Shown: positions 10,554 through 18,275 of the stretch, in pieces
Layout: every line of letters starts with the position of its first letter
Position numbering within the stretch: the stretch's first letter is position 1
Source of the DNA: Williamsia phyllosphaerae
GTDB lineage: Bacteria; Actinomycetota; Actinomycetes; Mycobacteriales; Mycobacteriaceae
NCBI RefSeq assembly: GCF_014635305.1
Contig: NZ_BMCS01000003.1
Location: 186,001 to 250,000 of the forward strand
Reading direction: 5' to 3'
Length of the DNA: 64,000 nt
Notes under the pieces: generated by a model
Databases searched by the model: none
What the model was told of the DNA's origin: nothing
The model's input: the letters and a program-made list of their open reading frames with translations, nothing else
Translations under genes and position numbers: made by a program

Positions 10554-12446
10554 TCAGGACCGCAGCCGGTGCCGGCCCGTCGCCGACACCCGGGGATCGT
10601 CGTCGGTCACGACCGGGATCTCCGCTGACGTCGCGACCATCTCGGGCGGACGTTTACGCAGCCCGAGGCTCAGCAGCGCCAAACCGAGTGCGGTTCCGGC
10701 GATCGTCCACATGATGACGACGAACGCCCCGAGGAACGAGTGTGCGGCGACATCACGACCCGCCTCGCGGATCGCCGGCGCGGCCTGACGGGCGATCGTC
10801 GACCGCATGTCGGTCCCGTTCGACGGAGCCGAGGCGGTGCCCGCGCATCCCGGCGGCACCACCTCGGGTCGGGCCGAGGCCAACTGCTCCCGCGCGCACC
10901 GGGTGAACTCGTCGACGACGAACTGCTGCACCGATCCCGGTACCTCGGTGGTCGTCAGCCGCTGCGTCAGGACCTGACCGCCGTCGCGCACGGCCGGAAC
11001 CGACTGGTCGGCGACCTGGTTGAAGAAGAAGATGCCGATCACGGCCAGACCGATCGACGCGCCGACCTGTTGGACGGTCGGGATGGAGCCCGACGCCGAA
11101 CCGACGGTGGCCGTCGAGGTCCCGGACAGGATCGTGGCCTGCAGCGGCGCCACGAACAAACCCGTCCCCATCCCGCCGATCGCCAACGGGATGAGGACCG
11201 AGGCGATGTCGAGGGTCCGGGCCGACGGGTCGATGAGCAGCGCGACCCACCCGACCGACACCGCGAAGAACACCATTCCGACCGCGAGGGTGCGGGCTCC
11301 GATGCGGTTGACCAGCAACGGCGAGGTCAGCGACCCGATGGCCGCACCGACGGCGAACGGCAAGGTGATCAGCCCGGTCCGCAACGCGGAGTACCCCAGT
11401 CCGAACTGGGTGGTGATCGACACCGCGAAGAAGAACGCCGCGAACACACCGAAGAACAGCAGCGACAGCGTGGCCCCGACGGCGAAGGCCCGGTTGCCGA
11501 ACAGGTCCAGCCGCAACAGTGGGTTACCGCCGCGTCGGAGCAGACGGCGCTCGTAGATCACGAACGCGACGAGCAGGACGATCGACACCGCCAACAGGCC
11601 CAGCAGCCAGGTGGGCCATCCCTGCTCACGACCCACCGCGAGGGGATAGATGAGGGCGAACAACCCCGCCGAGGACAGGATCGCGCCCACCACGTCGAGC
11701 GGCTCGTGCTCGGCGGAACGGATCGACGGCAGGTAGCGGAACGCCATCGCGCACGCCACGACGCCCAGCGGCAGATTGACCAGGAAGATGGTGCGCCACC
11801 CGAGGCCGAGCACGTCACCCGATATGAGGGCGCCGCCCAGGACCGGACCCAGCATGGCGGCGATACCCGCCGTCGCGCCGTAGAGTCCGAACACCGCGCC
11901 GTGCCGAGACCGCGGGAACATCGCCGAGATGATCGCGATCGTCTGCGCCGACGCGCAGGCGGCGGACACGCCCTGCAGACCACGCAACACGATCAACTCG
12001 GTTGCGCCCGTTGCAGTCCCGCAGAGCACCGAGGTCACGGTGAAGCCGATCAACGCGCCCAGGAAGACCCGGCGTCGTCCCCACAGCTCGCCCAGTCGCG
12101 ATGCCGTCATCAGGGTGCACGCGAAGGCCAGGGTGTAGACGGTCAGCACCAGCAACTGGTTCGACGACGTGGCGCCGAGATCGGTGGACAGGCTGGGCAG
12201 GGCGATGTTGACGATGGTCGTGTCGACCATCTGCATGAACACCGCGATCAGGCAGGCGCTGAGGGCCAGCCAGCTCCGCGCCGACGGCTCCGCGGTACCC
12301 GGTGGATCCGCGAAGGACATGCCGTCGAGCGCGCCGAGGGCACGGATGGCCCGGTGGTCGATGGGTCGGGTGTCGCCGTCGGCGAAGGCCGGCAGACGGA
12401 TCGGCGAGGTGTCGTCGATCGAGAAGGTCGAATGCCGGCCGGCCAT
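10554..12446 (-). CDS. DHA2-family (EmrB/QacA-type) 14-TM MFS exporter
   Basis: A proton-driven exporter of the drug:H+ antiporter-2 family, 630 residues. A hydrophilic N-terminus of about 60 residues precedes about 14 TM segments. Motif A-like RLGELWGRRRVF follows TM2, the antiporter motif GPVLGGALI lies in TM5, and the family stretch MVDTTIVNIALP is in TM1. A large extracytoplasmic loop before the last TM (about residues 500-590) carries two cysteines (TRCAREQ and PPGCAG). It starts 9 bases after the stop of the PapA-like gene, so the two form an operon. It may export the acyltransferase product, or it may be a drug pump by chance association. The substrate is unknown. Confidence 0.85.
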   Translation of the reverse strand: MAGRHSTFSIDDTSPIRLPAFADGDTRPIDHRAIRALGALDGMSFADPPGTAEPSARSWLALSACLIAVFMQMVDTTIVNIALPSLSTDLGATSSNQLLVLTVYTLAFACTLMTASRLGELWGRRRVFLGALIGFTVTSVLCGTATGATELIVLRGLQGVSAACASAQTIAIISAMFPRSRHGAVFGLYGATAGIAAMLGPVLGGALISGDVLGLGWRTIFLVNLPLGVVACAMAFRYLPSIRSAEHEPLDVVGAILSSAGLFALIYPLAVGREQGWPTWLLGLLAVSIVLLVAFVIYERRLLRRGGNPLLRLDLFGNRAFAVGATLSLLFFGVFAAFFFAVSITTQFGLGYSALRTGLITLPFAVGAAIGSLTSPLLVNRIGARTLAVGMVFFAVSVGWVALLIDPSARTLDIASVLIPLAIGGMGTGLFVAPLQATILSGTSTATVGSASGSIPTVQQVGASIGLAVIGIFFFNQVADQSVPAVRDGGQVLTQRLTTTEVPGSVQQFVVDEFTRCAREQLASARPEVVPPGCAGTASAPSNGTDMRSTIARQAAPAIREAGRDVAAHSFLGAFVVIMWTIAGTALGLALLSLGLRKRPPEMVATSAEIPVVTDDDPRVSATGRHRLRS

Positions 12447-12455
12447 CAGCGGCCC

Positions 12456-13877
12456 CTACTTCGCGAGCACGGCCACCGAGGGGACGTAGTCACCGGTCGC
12501 TGCGATGGTTGAGAAGATCTCGAGCATACGGTCGACGTAGAGCTTGATCGACGTCTCGGCTTCGTCGGTACGTGGGTAGAGGAAGCTCATCTTGGTGCCC
12601 TCCGGGAAGCGGTTCACCCAGATGAACACCTCTTCGGAGCTACCGCGGTTGCCGAACACCGAGAAGTTGACCTTGTCGAACATGTCGCCGCCGGGGAGTT
12701 TGCGTACGTCGAGGTAGCTGACCATCGGGACCGACCAGCCGGCCGGGATGCTGATGGTCGAGTCCTGCGGCACCAGTTCGAGCACGCGGTGCAGCGACAC
12801 CTCCGACATGGTCTTGCCCTCGTTGAACGACTGCTGTGTGGCCTCGACGATCGAGGTGAAGCTCGAGCCGTCGGTGATGTCGACGCACACCGGGATCAGG
12901 TTGGTGAACCACCCGACGGAGGCGAACTCGCTCGCGGTCGAGCGGGTGTTCTTCGGGGTGAAGCCGAAGTACTTGGTGCGGTTGGTGAACTCGTGACTGA
13001 CCAGTCCTGCGATGGCCAGGACGCCGGCGGCGAACCCCGCGCCGTTCGCGTGGCAGGCGATGTCGACCCGCTCGGCCTGCTCGGGGGTCATCAGATCGAC
13101 GGTCGTGAACGCGCTGCGGTTGTAGTCCGCGGTGGACAACCCGAGATCGAGCGGGAAGTGGGGGAGTTCGCCGTCGTTCTCCTCGAGCAGCTCGATCCAC
13201 TTGCGGACCTGGGGGGTTTCCAGGGTGAGTTCGCGTGAGATGTCCCGTTCGCGGCGGCAGAAGTCGATGTAGCTGCCGACGGGCATGAGTTCCGGTGCGT
13301 CGGTGGATATCTCGCGCTGGTAGGCCGACATCAGGTCGACACACGACAGGGCCTGTGAGATGCCGTCGGAGTTGAGGTGATCGGCGGCGAGGTAGACGAC
13401 GAAACGCCCGTCGTGCTCGATGGTGCCCAGGGTGAAGCAGTCCCAGTTGAACGGGCCGGGCGTCTGCGCCTCGACATGCTCACGGATGTCCTGGCTGCTG
13501 GAGATGTAGGTGGAGTCGGTGGGGACGAAGTCGACGATGCTCGGGTCGATGACGTGGCGGGTGATCTCGTCGTCGTCCATCGAGAACCAGCTCAGAAAGG
13601 TGTCATGGCGACGGAGGAACACGTTGATCGCGCGGGTCATCGCCTCGACGTCGAGTTCACCCTGGATCTCGAACGCCAGCAGGCACAGACGACCGAAACG
13701 AAAGCCTGCGTCCTCGTGGCGCTGAGCGGCGCGGAGATAAGCTTCCTGCTGGTAGGAGGGGCCGACGGGGTGTGTCGGGGCATGTCCGGCCGCGGCGACC
13801 GAGGCCAGCGACGCGACCCAACTCGTGACCCTGCCCGGAGACGGTTCCCACTCGTCGATCAAACCGAAGTTGATCAT
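12456..13877 (-). CDS. PapA-type acyltransferase (condensation-domain superfamily)
   Basis: This resembles the mycobacterial polyketide-associated PapA1/PapA2/PapA3 enzymes, which acylate trehalose during sulfolipid and polyacyltrehalose synthesis. The start fits that group: MINFGLIDEWEPSPGRVTSW, GPSYQQEAYLRA and INVFLRRHDTFLSWF. The catalytic HxxxDG motif is H167-L-N-S-D171-G172. ATG at 13877 (473 residues) was chosen because AGGGGAG sits 8 bases upstream and homologues start here; an in-frame extension to 13994 crosses the promoter. No polyketide synthase, FadD or MmpL gene is nearby, so the donor and acceptor are unknown. It is cotranscribed with the DHA2 exporter. Confidence 0.82.
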   Translation of the reverse strand: MINFGLIDEWEPSPGRVTSWVASLASVAAAGHAPTHPVGPSYQQEAYLRAAQRHEDAGFRFGRLCLLAFEIQGELDVEAMTRAINVFLRRHDTFLSWFSMDDDEITRHVIDPSIVDFVPTDSTYISSSQDIREHVEAQTPGPFNWDCFTLGTIEHDGRFVVYLAADHLNSDGISQALSCVDLMSAYQREISTDAPELMPVGSYIDFCRRERDISRELTLETPQVRKWIELLEENDGELPHFPLDLGLSTADYNRSAFTTVDLMTPEQAERVDIACHANGAGFAAGVLAIAGLVSHEFTNRTKYFGFTPKNTRSTASEFASVGWFTNLIPVCVDITDGSSFTSIVEATQQSFNEGKTMSEVSLHRVLELVPQDSTISIPAGWSVPMVSYLDVRKLPGGDMFDKVNFSVFGNRGSSEEVFIWVNRFPEGTKMSFLYPRTDEAETSIKLYVDRMLEIFSTIAATGDYVPSVAVLAK

Positions 13878-13885
13878 GATTTTTT

Positions 13886-13892
13886 CTCCCCT
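13886..13892 (-). promoter_or_regulatory. Ribosome binding site deciding the PapA-like start
   Basis: On the minus strand AGGGGAG lies 8 bases before the ATG at 13877. This strongly favours that start over the upstream in-frame one. Confidence 0.75.
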
Positions 13893-13960
13893 CGCGAACC
13901 CCTGGCCGTGCACCACGTCGAGTAGCGTTCCCCCGCACCGCGTCGTGATCAGGCTCACTG

Positions 13961-13990
13961 GTTGTATCACGAGTCGATGTGCATCCGAAA
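13961..13990 (-). promoter_or_regulatory. Candidate promoter of the papA-like/exporter operon
   Basis: On the minus strand: -35 TTTCGG (13990-13985), 18-base spacer, -10 TACAAC (13966-13961) preceded by TGA as a possible extended -10. This gives a leader of about 75 bases. Confidence 0.4.
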
Positions 13991-13991
13991 A

Positions 13992-14009
13992 CATCAGCGA
14001 TCATTGATG
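13992..14009. promoter_or_regulatory. Inverted repeat next to the papA-like -35
   Basis: CATCA-N8-TGATG directly abuts the candidate -35 box, a plausible operator position. The arms are only 5 bases and no adjacent regulator gene exists. Confidence 0.3.
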
Positions 14010-14274
14010 ACGGCCGAATGCGAGAAGCAGTGTCCGCGTTGAATACTCGCACGGTTCCCCTCCCGTACGATAGTTATGGAGGGTACCGTGGGTGGTTCAC
14101 AGCGGCAACCGATGCGGTTCGTGACGTGTGACATCCGGGCCACGTCTGTGATGTGTCCCATGTCGCGCGAATCCCGACTGTGGTCCGAGCCAGCGCGCTG
14201 CGGCGTGGTCGATCGGTGTGACCCACGTCAACTATTGTGGCCTCAGTCAGGCCGCGAGGGCGTGCCGACTTCTC

Positions 14275-14283
14275 AAGGGGAGG
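14275..14283 (+). promoter_or_regulatory. Ribosome binding site deciding the mycolyltransferase start
   Basis: AAGGGGAGG lies 9 bases before the GTG at 14293, favouring it over the in-frame start at 14218. Confidence 0.75.
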
Positions 14284-14292
14284 ATTGCCGGG

Positions 14293-15342
14293 GTGAGAGG
14301 TTTTCTCTCTGCGGGTACGCGACGACGAGGTCGTCGGTGGTTGAGTGTGTCGACTCTGGGTGCACTGTCGATGGCGGTCGTGGCGACCGCACCGATGCTG
14401 GTGGCGGCGCCCGCGGCGGCGGCACCGCTGTCGATCGGTGGAGCGACGATCACCCGGACCGTGGCTCAGGCCGACGGCGTCCGCGACGTCTACGTCCGAT
14501 CGACCGCCATGAAGGCGGAGATGCTGGTGAAGGTGCTCCCCTCGCGGGTGAACGCAGCCACGTCACCGACGCTGTACCTGCTCAACGGCGCCGCCGGCGG
14601 CTACAACGGCAGCAGCTGGTTCGACCAGACCGACGTCATCAAGTTCTTCGCGGACAAGAACGTCAACCTCGTCGTGCCGGTGGGTGGGGTGGCGAGTTAC
14701 TTCACCGACTGGCGTCGTGACGACCCCAAGCTCGGTCATCTCAAGTGGTCGACCTACCTCACCAAGGAACTCCCACCGCTGATGGATGCGGCCTACAAGG
14801 GCAGCGGCCGCAACGCCATCGCGGGCATCTCGATGGCGGGCACCTCGGTGTTCCAGCTGTCGCTCGACGCCCCCGACCTCTACCAGGGGATCGGCGCCTA
14901 CAGCGGATGCGCGATGACCAGCGACCCCATCGGGCAGGCGTTCGTGAAGCTGACCGTGGCCCGTGGTGGCGGCAACACGCTGAACATGTGGGGACCGTCG
15001 ACCGATCCGGAGTGGGTGCGCAAGGACCCCTACGTCAACGCCGAGAAGCTGCGCGGTAAGGCCATCTACGTGGCCGCGGGCACCGGTGTCCCCGGGCAGT
15101 ACGACAACATCAACGCGCCCGGGATCAAGGGGAACGTGACCGCACTCGCCGAGCGGATCGCGGCAGGCGCGGTCATCGAGAGCGCGACCAACTACTGCAC
15201 CCAGCGCATGCAGACCCGTCTGCGTTCACTGAACATCCCGGCGACCTTCCGACTCAACTACCCCGGCACGCACAGCTGGCCCTACTGGCAGGACGACCTG
15301 CACAATTCGTGGCCGATGTTCTCGACGGCACTGAACCGGTGA
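14293..15342 (+). CDS. Secreted antigen-85/mycolyltransferase-like esterase
   Basis: Relatives transfer mycolic acids between trehalose monomycolate molecules or to arabinogalactan outside the cell membrane. The 349-residue precursor has a basic N-terminus, a hydrophobic core (about 17-38) and an AAPAAAA cleavage region near residue 44. The alpha/beta-hydrolase nucleophile is Ser180 in GISMAGTS, matching the family GxSMxG. The oxyanion region (TLYLLNGAAGGYNGSSW) and terminal histidine block (GTHSWPYWQDDLH) are present. The GTG at 14293 has a strong RBS. It is translationally coupled to the GpgS-like gene through a GTGA overlap. Acting on mycolates is inference from the family; another acyl substrate is possible given the PapA-like neighbour. 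Confidence 0.85.
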   Translation: MRGFLSAGTRRRGRRWLSVSTLGALSMAVVATAPMLVAAPAAAAPLSIGGATITRTVAQADGVRDVYVRSTAMKAEMLVKVLPSRVNAATSPTLYLLNGAAGGYNGSSWFDQTDVIKFFADKNVNLVVPVGGVASYFTDWRRDDPKLGHLKWSTYLTKELPPLMDAAYKGSGRNAIAGISMAGTSVFQLSLDAPDLYQGIGAYSGCAMTSDPIGQAFVKLTVARGGGNTLNMWGPSTDPEWVRKDPYVNAEKLRGKAIYVAAGTGVPGQYDNINAPGIKGNVTALAERIAAGAVIESATNYCTQRMQTRLRSLNIPATFRLNYPGTHSWPYWQDDLHNSWPMFSTALNR

Positions 15343-16268
15343 CCGCAGGCGGCGCGGTCGGCGACGGGTTCGTCGCTGTCGGCCGCCTCGCCGCCAGGTC
15401 GTGGGTCCACCCCGACTGGTCGGTGGCCGATCTGGTCGCCGCCAAGGGTGACCGATCGGTGTCGGTGGTCGTGCCGACGCGTGATCACGCCGATGTCGTC
15501 GCCGATGCGCTGCACGGCATCCTCCCGCTGGTGGGCACGCTCGTCGACGAGGTGGTCGTGGTGGACGCGGGGTCGACCGACGCCACGATCGACCGCGCGG
15601 AGTCCCGTGGGGTGCGGGTCGAGACGTGCACTGCTCGCGACGCAGGAGACAGGTCCGGCCGCGGCGAGGCCATCTGGCGATCGCTCGAGGTCACCGACGG
15701 CGACATCCTGGTGTTCGTCGACCCACGACTCGACGCCCCGGTGGCCGCGCTCATCGGACCACTGCTCACCGACGACCGGTTGTCGCTGGTCAAGGGCTTC
15801 CGGAGACGGCCCACGCCACGGGTCGGCGAGGTGGACAACGGCGCCGGCCGACTCACCGAACTGCTGATCCGGCCGCTGCTCGCCTCGCTGCGCCCGCAGT
15901 TGATCGACATCGTGTCCCCACTCGGCCGCGAATTCGCCGCGTCGCGTGCGCTCCTGACCACGCTGCCGATCGCGCCGGGTCCGTCGGCGGACATCGGGAT
16001 CCTCCTCGACGCTCTGGGTACCCGGGGGATCGAGTCGATCGCTCAGGTCGGGCTGGAGGAGGCGCAGGAGCACGATCCGGCTCTGACCGAGCTCGGACCC
16101 ATCGGACGGCAGATCGTCGCAACGCTGATGGATCGGTCCGGTGTCGTCGATTCCGGAGCGCCCCTGACCTCCTATCGCGCGTCCGAGGGAGGATTCGAGG
16201 CCCACCGGGCCCATCCCACCCTGCGTGATCTGCCGCCCATGTCGACGACGAATCTGACCGTCCGCTGA
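15339..16268 (+). CDS. GpgS-like family 81 glycosyltransferase with altered metal site
   Basis: It aligns along its length with glucosyl-3-phosphoglycerate synthase, which starts methylglucose lipopolysaccharide synthesis. Shared blocks include VDAGSTD (76-81), RGEAIWRSL (108-116), GDILVFVD (121-128), GRLTELLIRPLLASLRP (170-186) and FAASRALL (199-206). The family metal motif D-S-D reads D128-P129-R130 here. The block holding a metal-ligand histidine in the mycobacterial enzyme (recalled as VRAHRNRPL) reads EEAQEHDPAL. The acceptor-side R-x-T (171-173) is kept. It is probably a paralogue that lost or changed activity. GTG at 15339 (309 residues) is chosen for its overlap with the mycolyltransferase stop; 15309 is an alternative. 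Confidence 0.78.
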   Translation: MTAGGAVGDGFVAVGRLAARSWVHPDWSVADLVAAKGDRSVSVVVPTRDHADVVADALHGILPLVGTLVDEVVVVDAGSTDATIDRAESRGVRVETCTARDAGDRSGRGEAIWRSLEVTDGDILVFVDPRLDAPVAALIGPLLTDDRLSLVKGFRRRPTPRVGEVDNGAGRLTELLIRPLLASLRPQLIDIVSPLGREFAASRALLTTLPIAPGPSADIGILLDALGTRGIESIAQVGLEEAQEHDPALTELGPIGRQIVATLMDRSGVVDSGAPLTSYRASEGGFEAHRAHPTLRDLPPMSTTNLTVR

Positions 16269-16386
16269 GTTCGCGCCCGGCTGCCCGGGGACCGGTTTCT
16301 GCACAGATCGGGTCGCCTCCGCAGATCGGTGTCGTGCGGGGCGTCGTCGCGTCGGTGGGGTCGGCCGGTGCGGTCATGGTTGGTCG

Positions 16387-16764
16387 GTGGCTACAGCGAA
16401 GCGGGGGCGCAATCGGCGCCAGGTGATCGGGCAGCGCGGCGAGGATGTCGCGGTCGAGTATCTGTCCGGTGCGGGGTGGTCGGTGCTCGACCGCAATTGG
16501 CGGTGTCGGTACGGCGAGATCGATGTGATCGCCGTCGACGGGACCGATCTGGTGATCGTCGAGGTGAAGACGCGTACGGGGTCGTTGTACGCCGACCCGG
16601 CCGAGGCGGTGACGTATGAGAAGTACCGCCGCCTGCGTCGTCTGGCCGGGCTGTGGTTGGCCGATCAGGAACGCGGGTGGCCGGTCATCCGGTTCGATGT
16701 CATTGCCGTGCAGATCGATTCGGCCGGGACACCGGGTATCCGTCACCTGCGTGGGGTGTTCTGA
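16387..16764 (+). CDS. YraN-family (UPF0102) putative endonuclease-fold protein
   Basis: A 125-residue protein with the Holliday-resolvase-like fold. It has GQRGEDVAVEYL near the start, then the nuclease-type core RYGEIDVIAVD (about 40-50) and VIVEVKTRTG (about 55-64), with Glu, Asp and Glu-x-Lys where the superfamily binds metal. Biochemical function is unproven in the family. It leads a compact yraN-comM-dprA run whose stops and starts overlap, a combination conserved in mycobacteria. The start is GTG. Confidence 0.9.
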   Translation: MATAKRGRNRRQVIGQRGEDVAVEYLSGAGWSVLDRNWRCRYGEIDVIAVDGTDLVIVEVKTRTGSLYADPAEAVTYEKYRRLRRLAGLWLADQERGWPVIRFDVIAVQIDSAGTPGIRHLRGVF

Positions 16765-18275
16765 TGTCGCTGGGGTGTGTGCGCTCGGTTGCGATCAGCG
16801 GGGTCGAGGGTGTGATGGTGGAGATCGAGGCGTTCATCGGTCAGGGGTTGCCGGGGGTGCAGCTGGTGGGTCTGGCCGACGCGTCGCTCAAGGAGTCGAA
16901 GGATCGGGTCCGGGCGGCGATCACCAACAGCGGGAAGAAGTGGCCCGATGGTCGGATCACCTTGAGTCTGTCGCCGGCCACGCTGCCCAAGTCGGGGTCG
17001 AATTACGATGTGGCGCTTGCGTTGGCGGTGTTGGCGGCGAAGGATCTGGTGCCGACGCACCATCTGGAGAAGACGGTCTTCATCGGGGAGTTGGCGCTCG
17101 ACGGTCGGATCCGGGGAGTGCGTGGGGTGTTGCCCGCGGTGGTCGCGGCACGGCGGGCGGGGTTCACCCATGTGGTGGTGCCGTTGGCGAACGTGGCGGA
17201 GGCGGCGTTGGTGTCGGGGATCGATGTCGGTGGGGCTGGTCATCTGTCGGATGTGTTGGGGTGGTTGTCCGGTGAGCGGGTGCTCGACACCGTCGGTGAC
17301 GAGGCGGGTGCGGTGGAGTCGGCGCCGGTTCCCGATCTGGCCGATGTGGTGGGGCAGGAGGAGGCGCGCTACGCGCTCGAGATCGCCGCGGCCGGGGCCC
17401 ATCACCTGTTCATGACCGGTCCGCCGGGGATCGGCAAGACGATGTTGGCCCGGCGACTGCCGGGGATCCTGCCGCCGCTGACCGAGCTGGAGTCGTTGGA
17501 GGTCACCGCGATCCACTCGATCGCCGGGACGCTGCCCGCGGGGCGGCCGTTGGTGACCGAGCCGCCGTTCATCGCGCCGCATCACTCGGCGTCGTCGACC
17601 GCGCTGGTCGGCGGCGGTACCGGGATGGCCCGACCCGGTGCGGCCTCCCGCGCACACCGCGGAGTCCTGTTCCTCGACGAGTGCGCGGAGCTCGGCGTCA
17701 AGGCGCTGGAGTCGCTGCGCACCCCGCTCGAGGACGGTGAGACCCGGGTCATGCGCCGCGACGGGGTCGCGGTGATGCCGGCCCGATTCCAGCTGATCCT
17801 CTCGGCAAACCCGTGCCCGTGTGCACCCGCCAACGACGTCGACTGTGTGTGCTCGGCGCAGGTCCGGCGCCGCTATCTCGGCAAGCTGTCGGGTCCGCTG
17901 ATGGATCGGGTCGACATCCGCGTCCGGATGGACCCACCCGGTAACGCCGCACTGATGAACCCGTCCGGTGAGAACAGCGCCGATGTCCGTGCACGGGTGA
18001 CCTTCGCGAGGGAGGCGGCGCGGGCCCGGTGGGCGGAACGGGGGTGGCAGACGAACAGTGAGGTCCCGGGATCGGCCCTGCGACAGGACTTTCGTCTCCC
18101 GGCAGCGGTCACCCGTCCGATCGAGTTGTTCCTCCGCGACGGCCGGGTCACCGCCCGGGGTGCCGACCGCGCGTTGCGGCTCGCGTGGACACTGACCGAT
18201 CTGCGAGGCGGGGTGTCGCCGACCGAGGACGAGGTGGCGCAGGCGTTGCTGTTCCGCGATCGGGGGTATGCGTGA
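16764..18275 (+). CDS. YifB/ComM-like Mg-chelatase-family AAA+ ATPase
   Basis: A 503-residue protein. The N-terminal ChlI-type domain is typical (MSLGCVRSVAISGVEG, VGLADASLKESKDRVRAAI, PKSGSNYDVALALAVL). The AAA+ core has Walker A GPPGIGKTM (about 215) and Walker B GVLFLDECAE, plus a conserved four-cysteine cluster in NPCPC and DCVC. ComM proteins act as helicases in branch migration during natural transformation in some bacteria. A role in DNA handling with DprA next door is inferred. The ATG overlaps the yraN stop by one base; earlier in-frame starts lie inside yraN. Confidence 0.9.
   Translation: MSLGCVRSVAISGVEGVMVEIEAFIGQGLPGVQLVGLADASLKESKDRVRAAITNSGKKWPDGRITLSLSPATLPKSGSNYDVALALAVLAAKDLVPTHHLEKTVFIGELALDGRIRGVRGVLPAVVAARRAGFTHVVVPLANVAEAALVSGIDVGGAGHLSDVLGWLSGERVLDTVGDEAGAVESAPVPDLADVVGQEEARYALEIAAAGAHHLFMTGPPGIGKTMLARRLPGILPPLTELESLEVTAIHSIAGTLPAGRPLVTEPPFIAPHHSASSTALVGGGTGMARPGAASRAHRGVLFLDECAELGVKALESLRTPLEDGETRVMRRDGVAVMPARFQLILSANPCPCAPANDVDCVCSAQVRRRYLGKLSGPLMDRVDIRVRMDPPGNAALMNPSGENSADVRARVTFAREAARARWAERGWQTNSEVPGSALRQDFRLPAAVTRPIELFLRDGRVTARGADRALRLAWTLTDLRGGVSPTEDEVAQALLFRDRGYA

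Larger units (their letters stand above)
13878..14292. other. Divergent control region of the envelope block (415 bp, no gene)
   Basis: This gap separates the papA-like operon (minus) from the mycolyltransferase gene (plus). It holds the papA-like Shine-Dalgarno and a candidate promoter with an adjacent inverted repeat. Further right is GACGTG-N12-CACGTC (14123-14146). Near 14233 a TATTGT box is followed by GGCCT-N5-AGGCC (14239-14253). It is less GC-rich than its surroundings. An open frame here (14076 onward) has no RBS or family likeness and runs into the next gene in another frame. Confidence 0.6.

Noticed and set aside
10740..12512. A 590-codon plus-strand open frame opposite the exporter
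   Set aside because: Charged low-complexity translation; the minus strand encodes a clear 14-TM MFS protein.
14123..14253. CRP-like sites among repeated GTGAC/ACGTC words upstream of the mycolyltransferase
   Set aside because: No full TGTGA-N6-TCACA palindrome could be found.
14076..14720. Plus-strand open frame starting in the divergent control region
   Set aside because: No ribosome binding site, no domain, and it continues out of frame over the mycolyltransferase gene.
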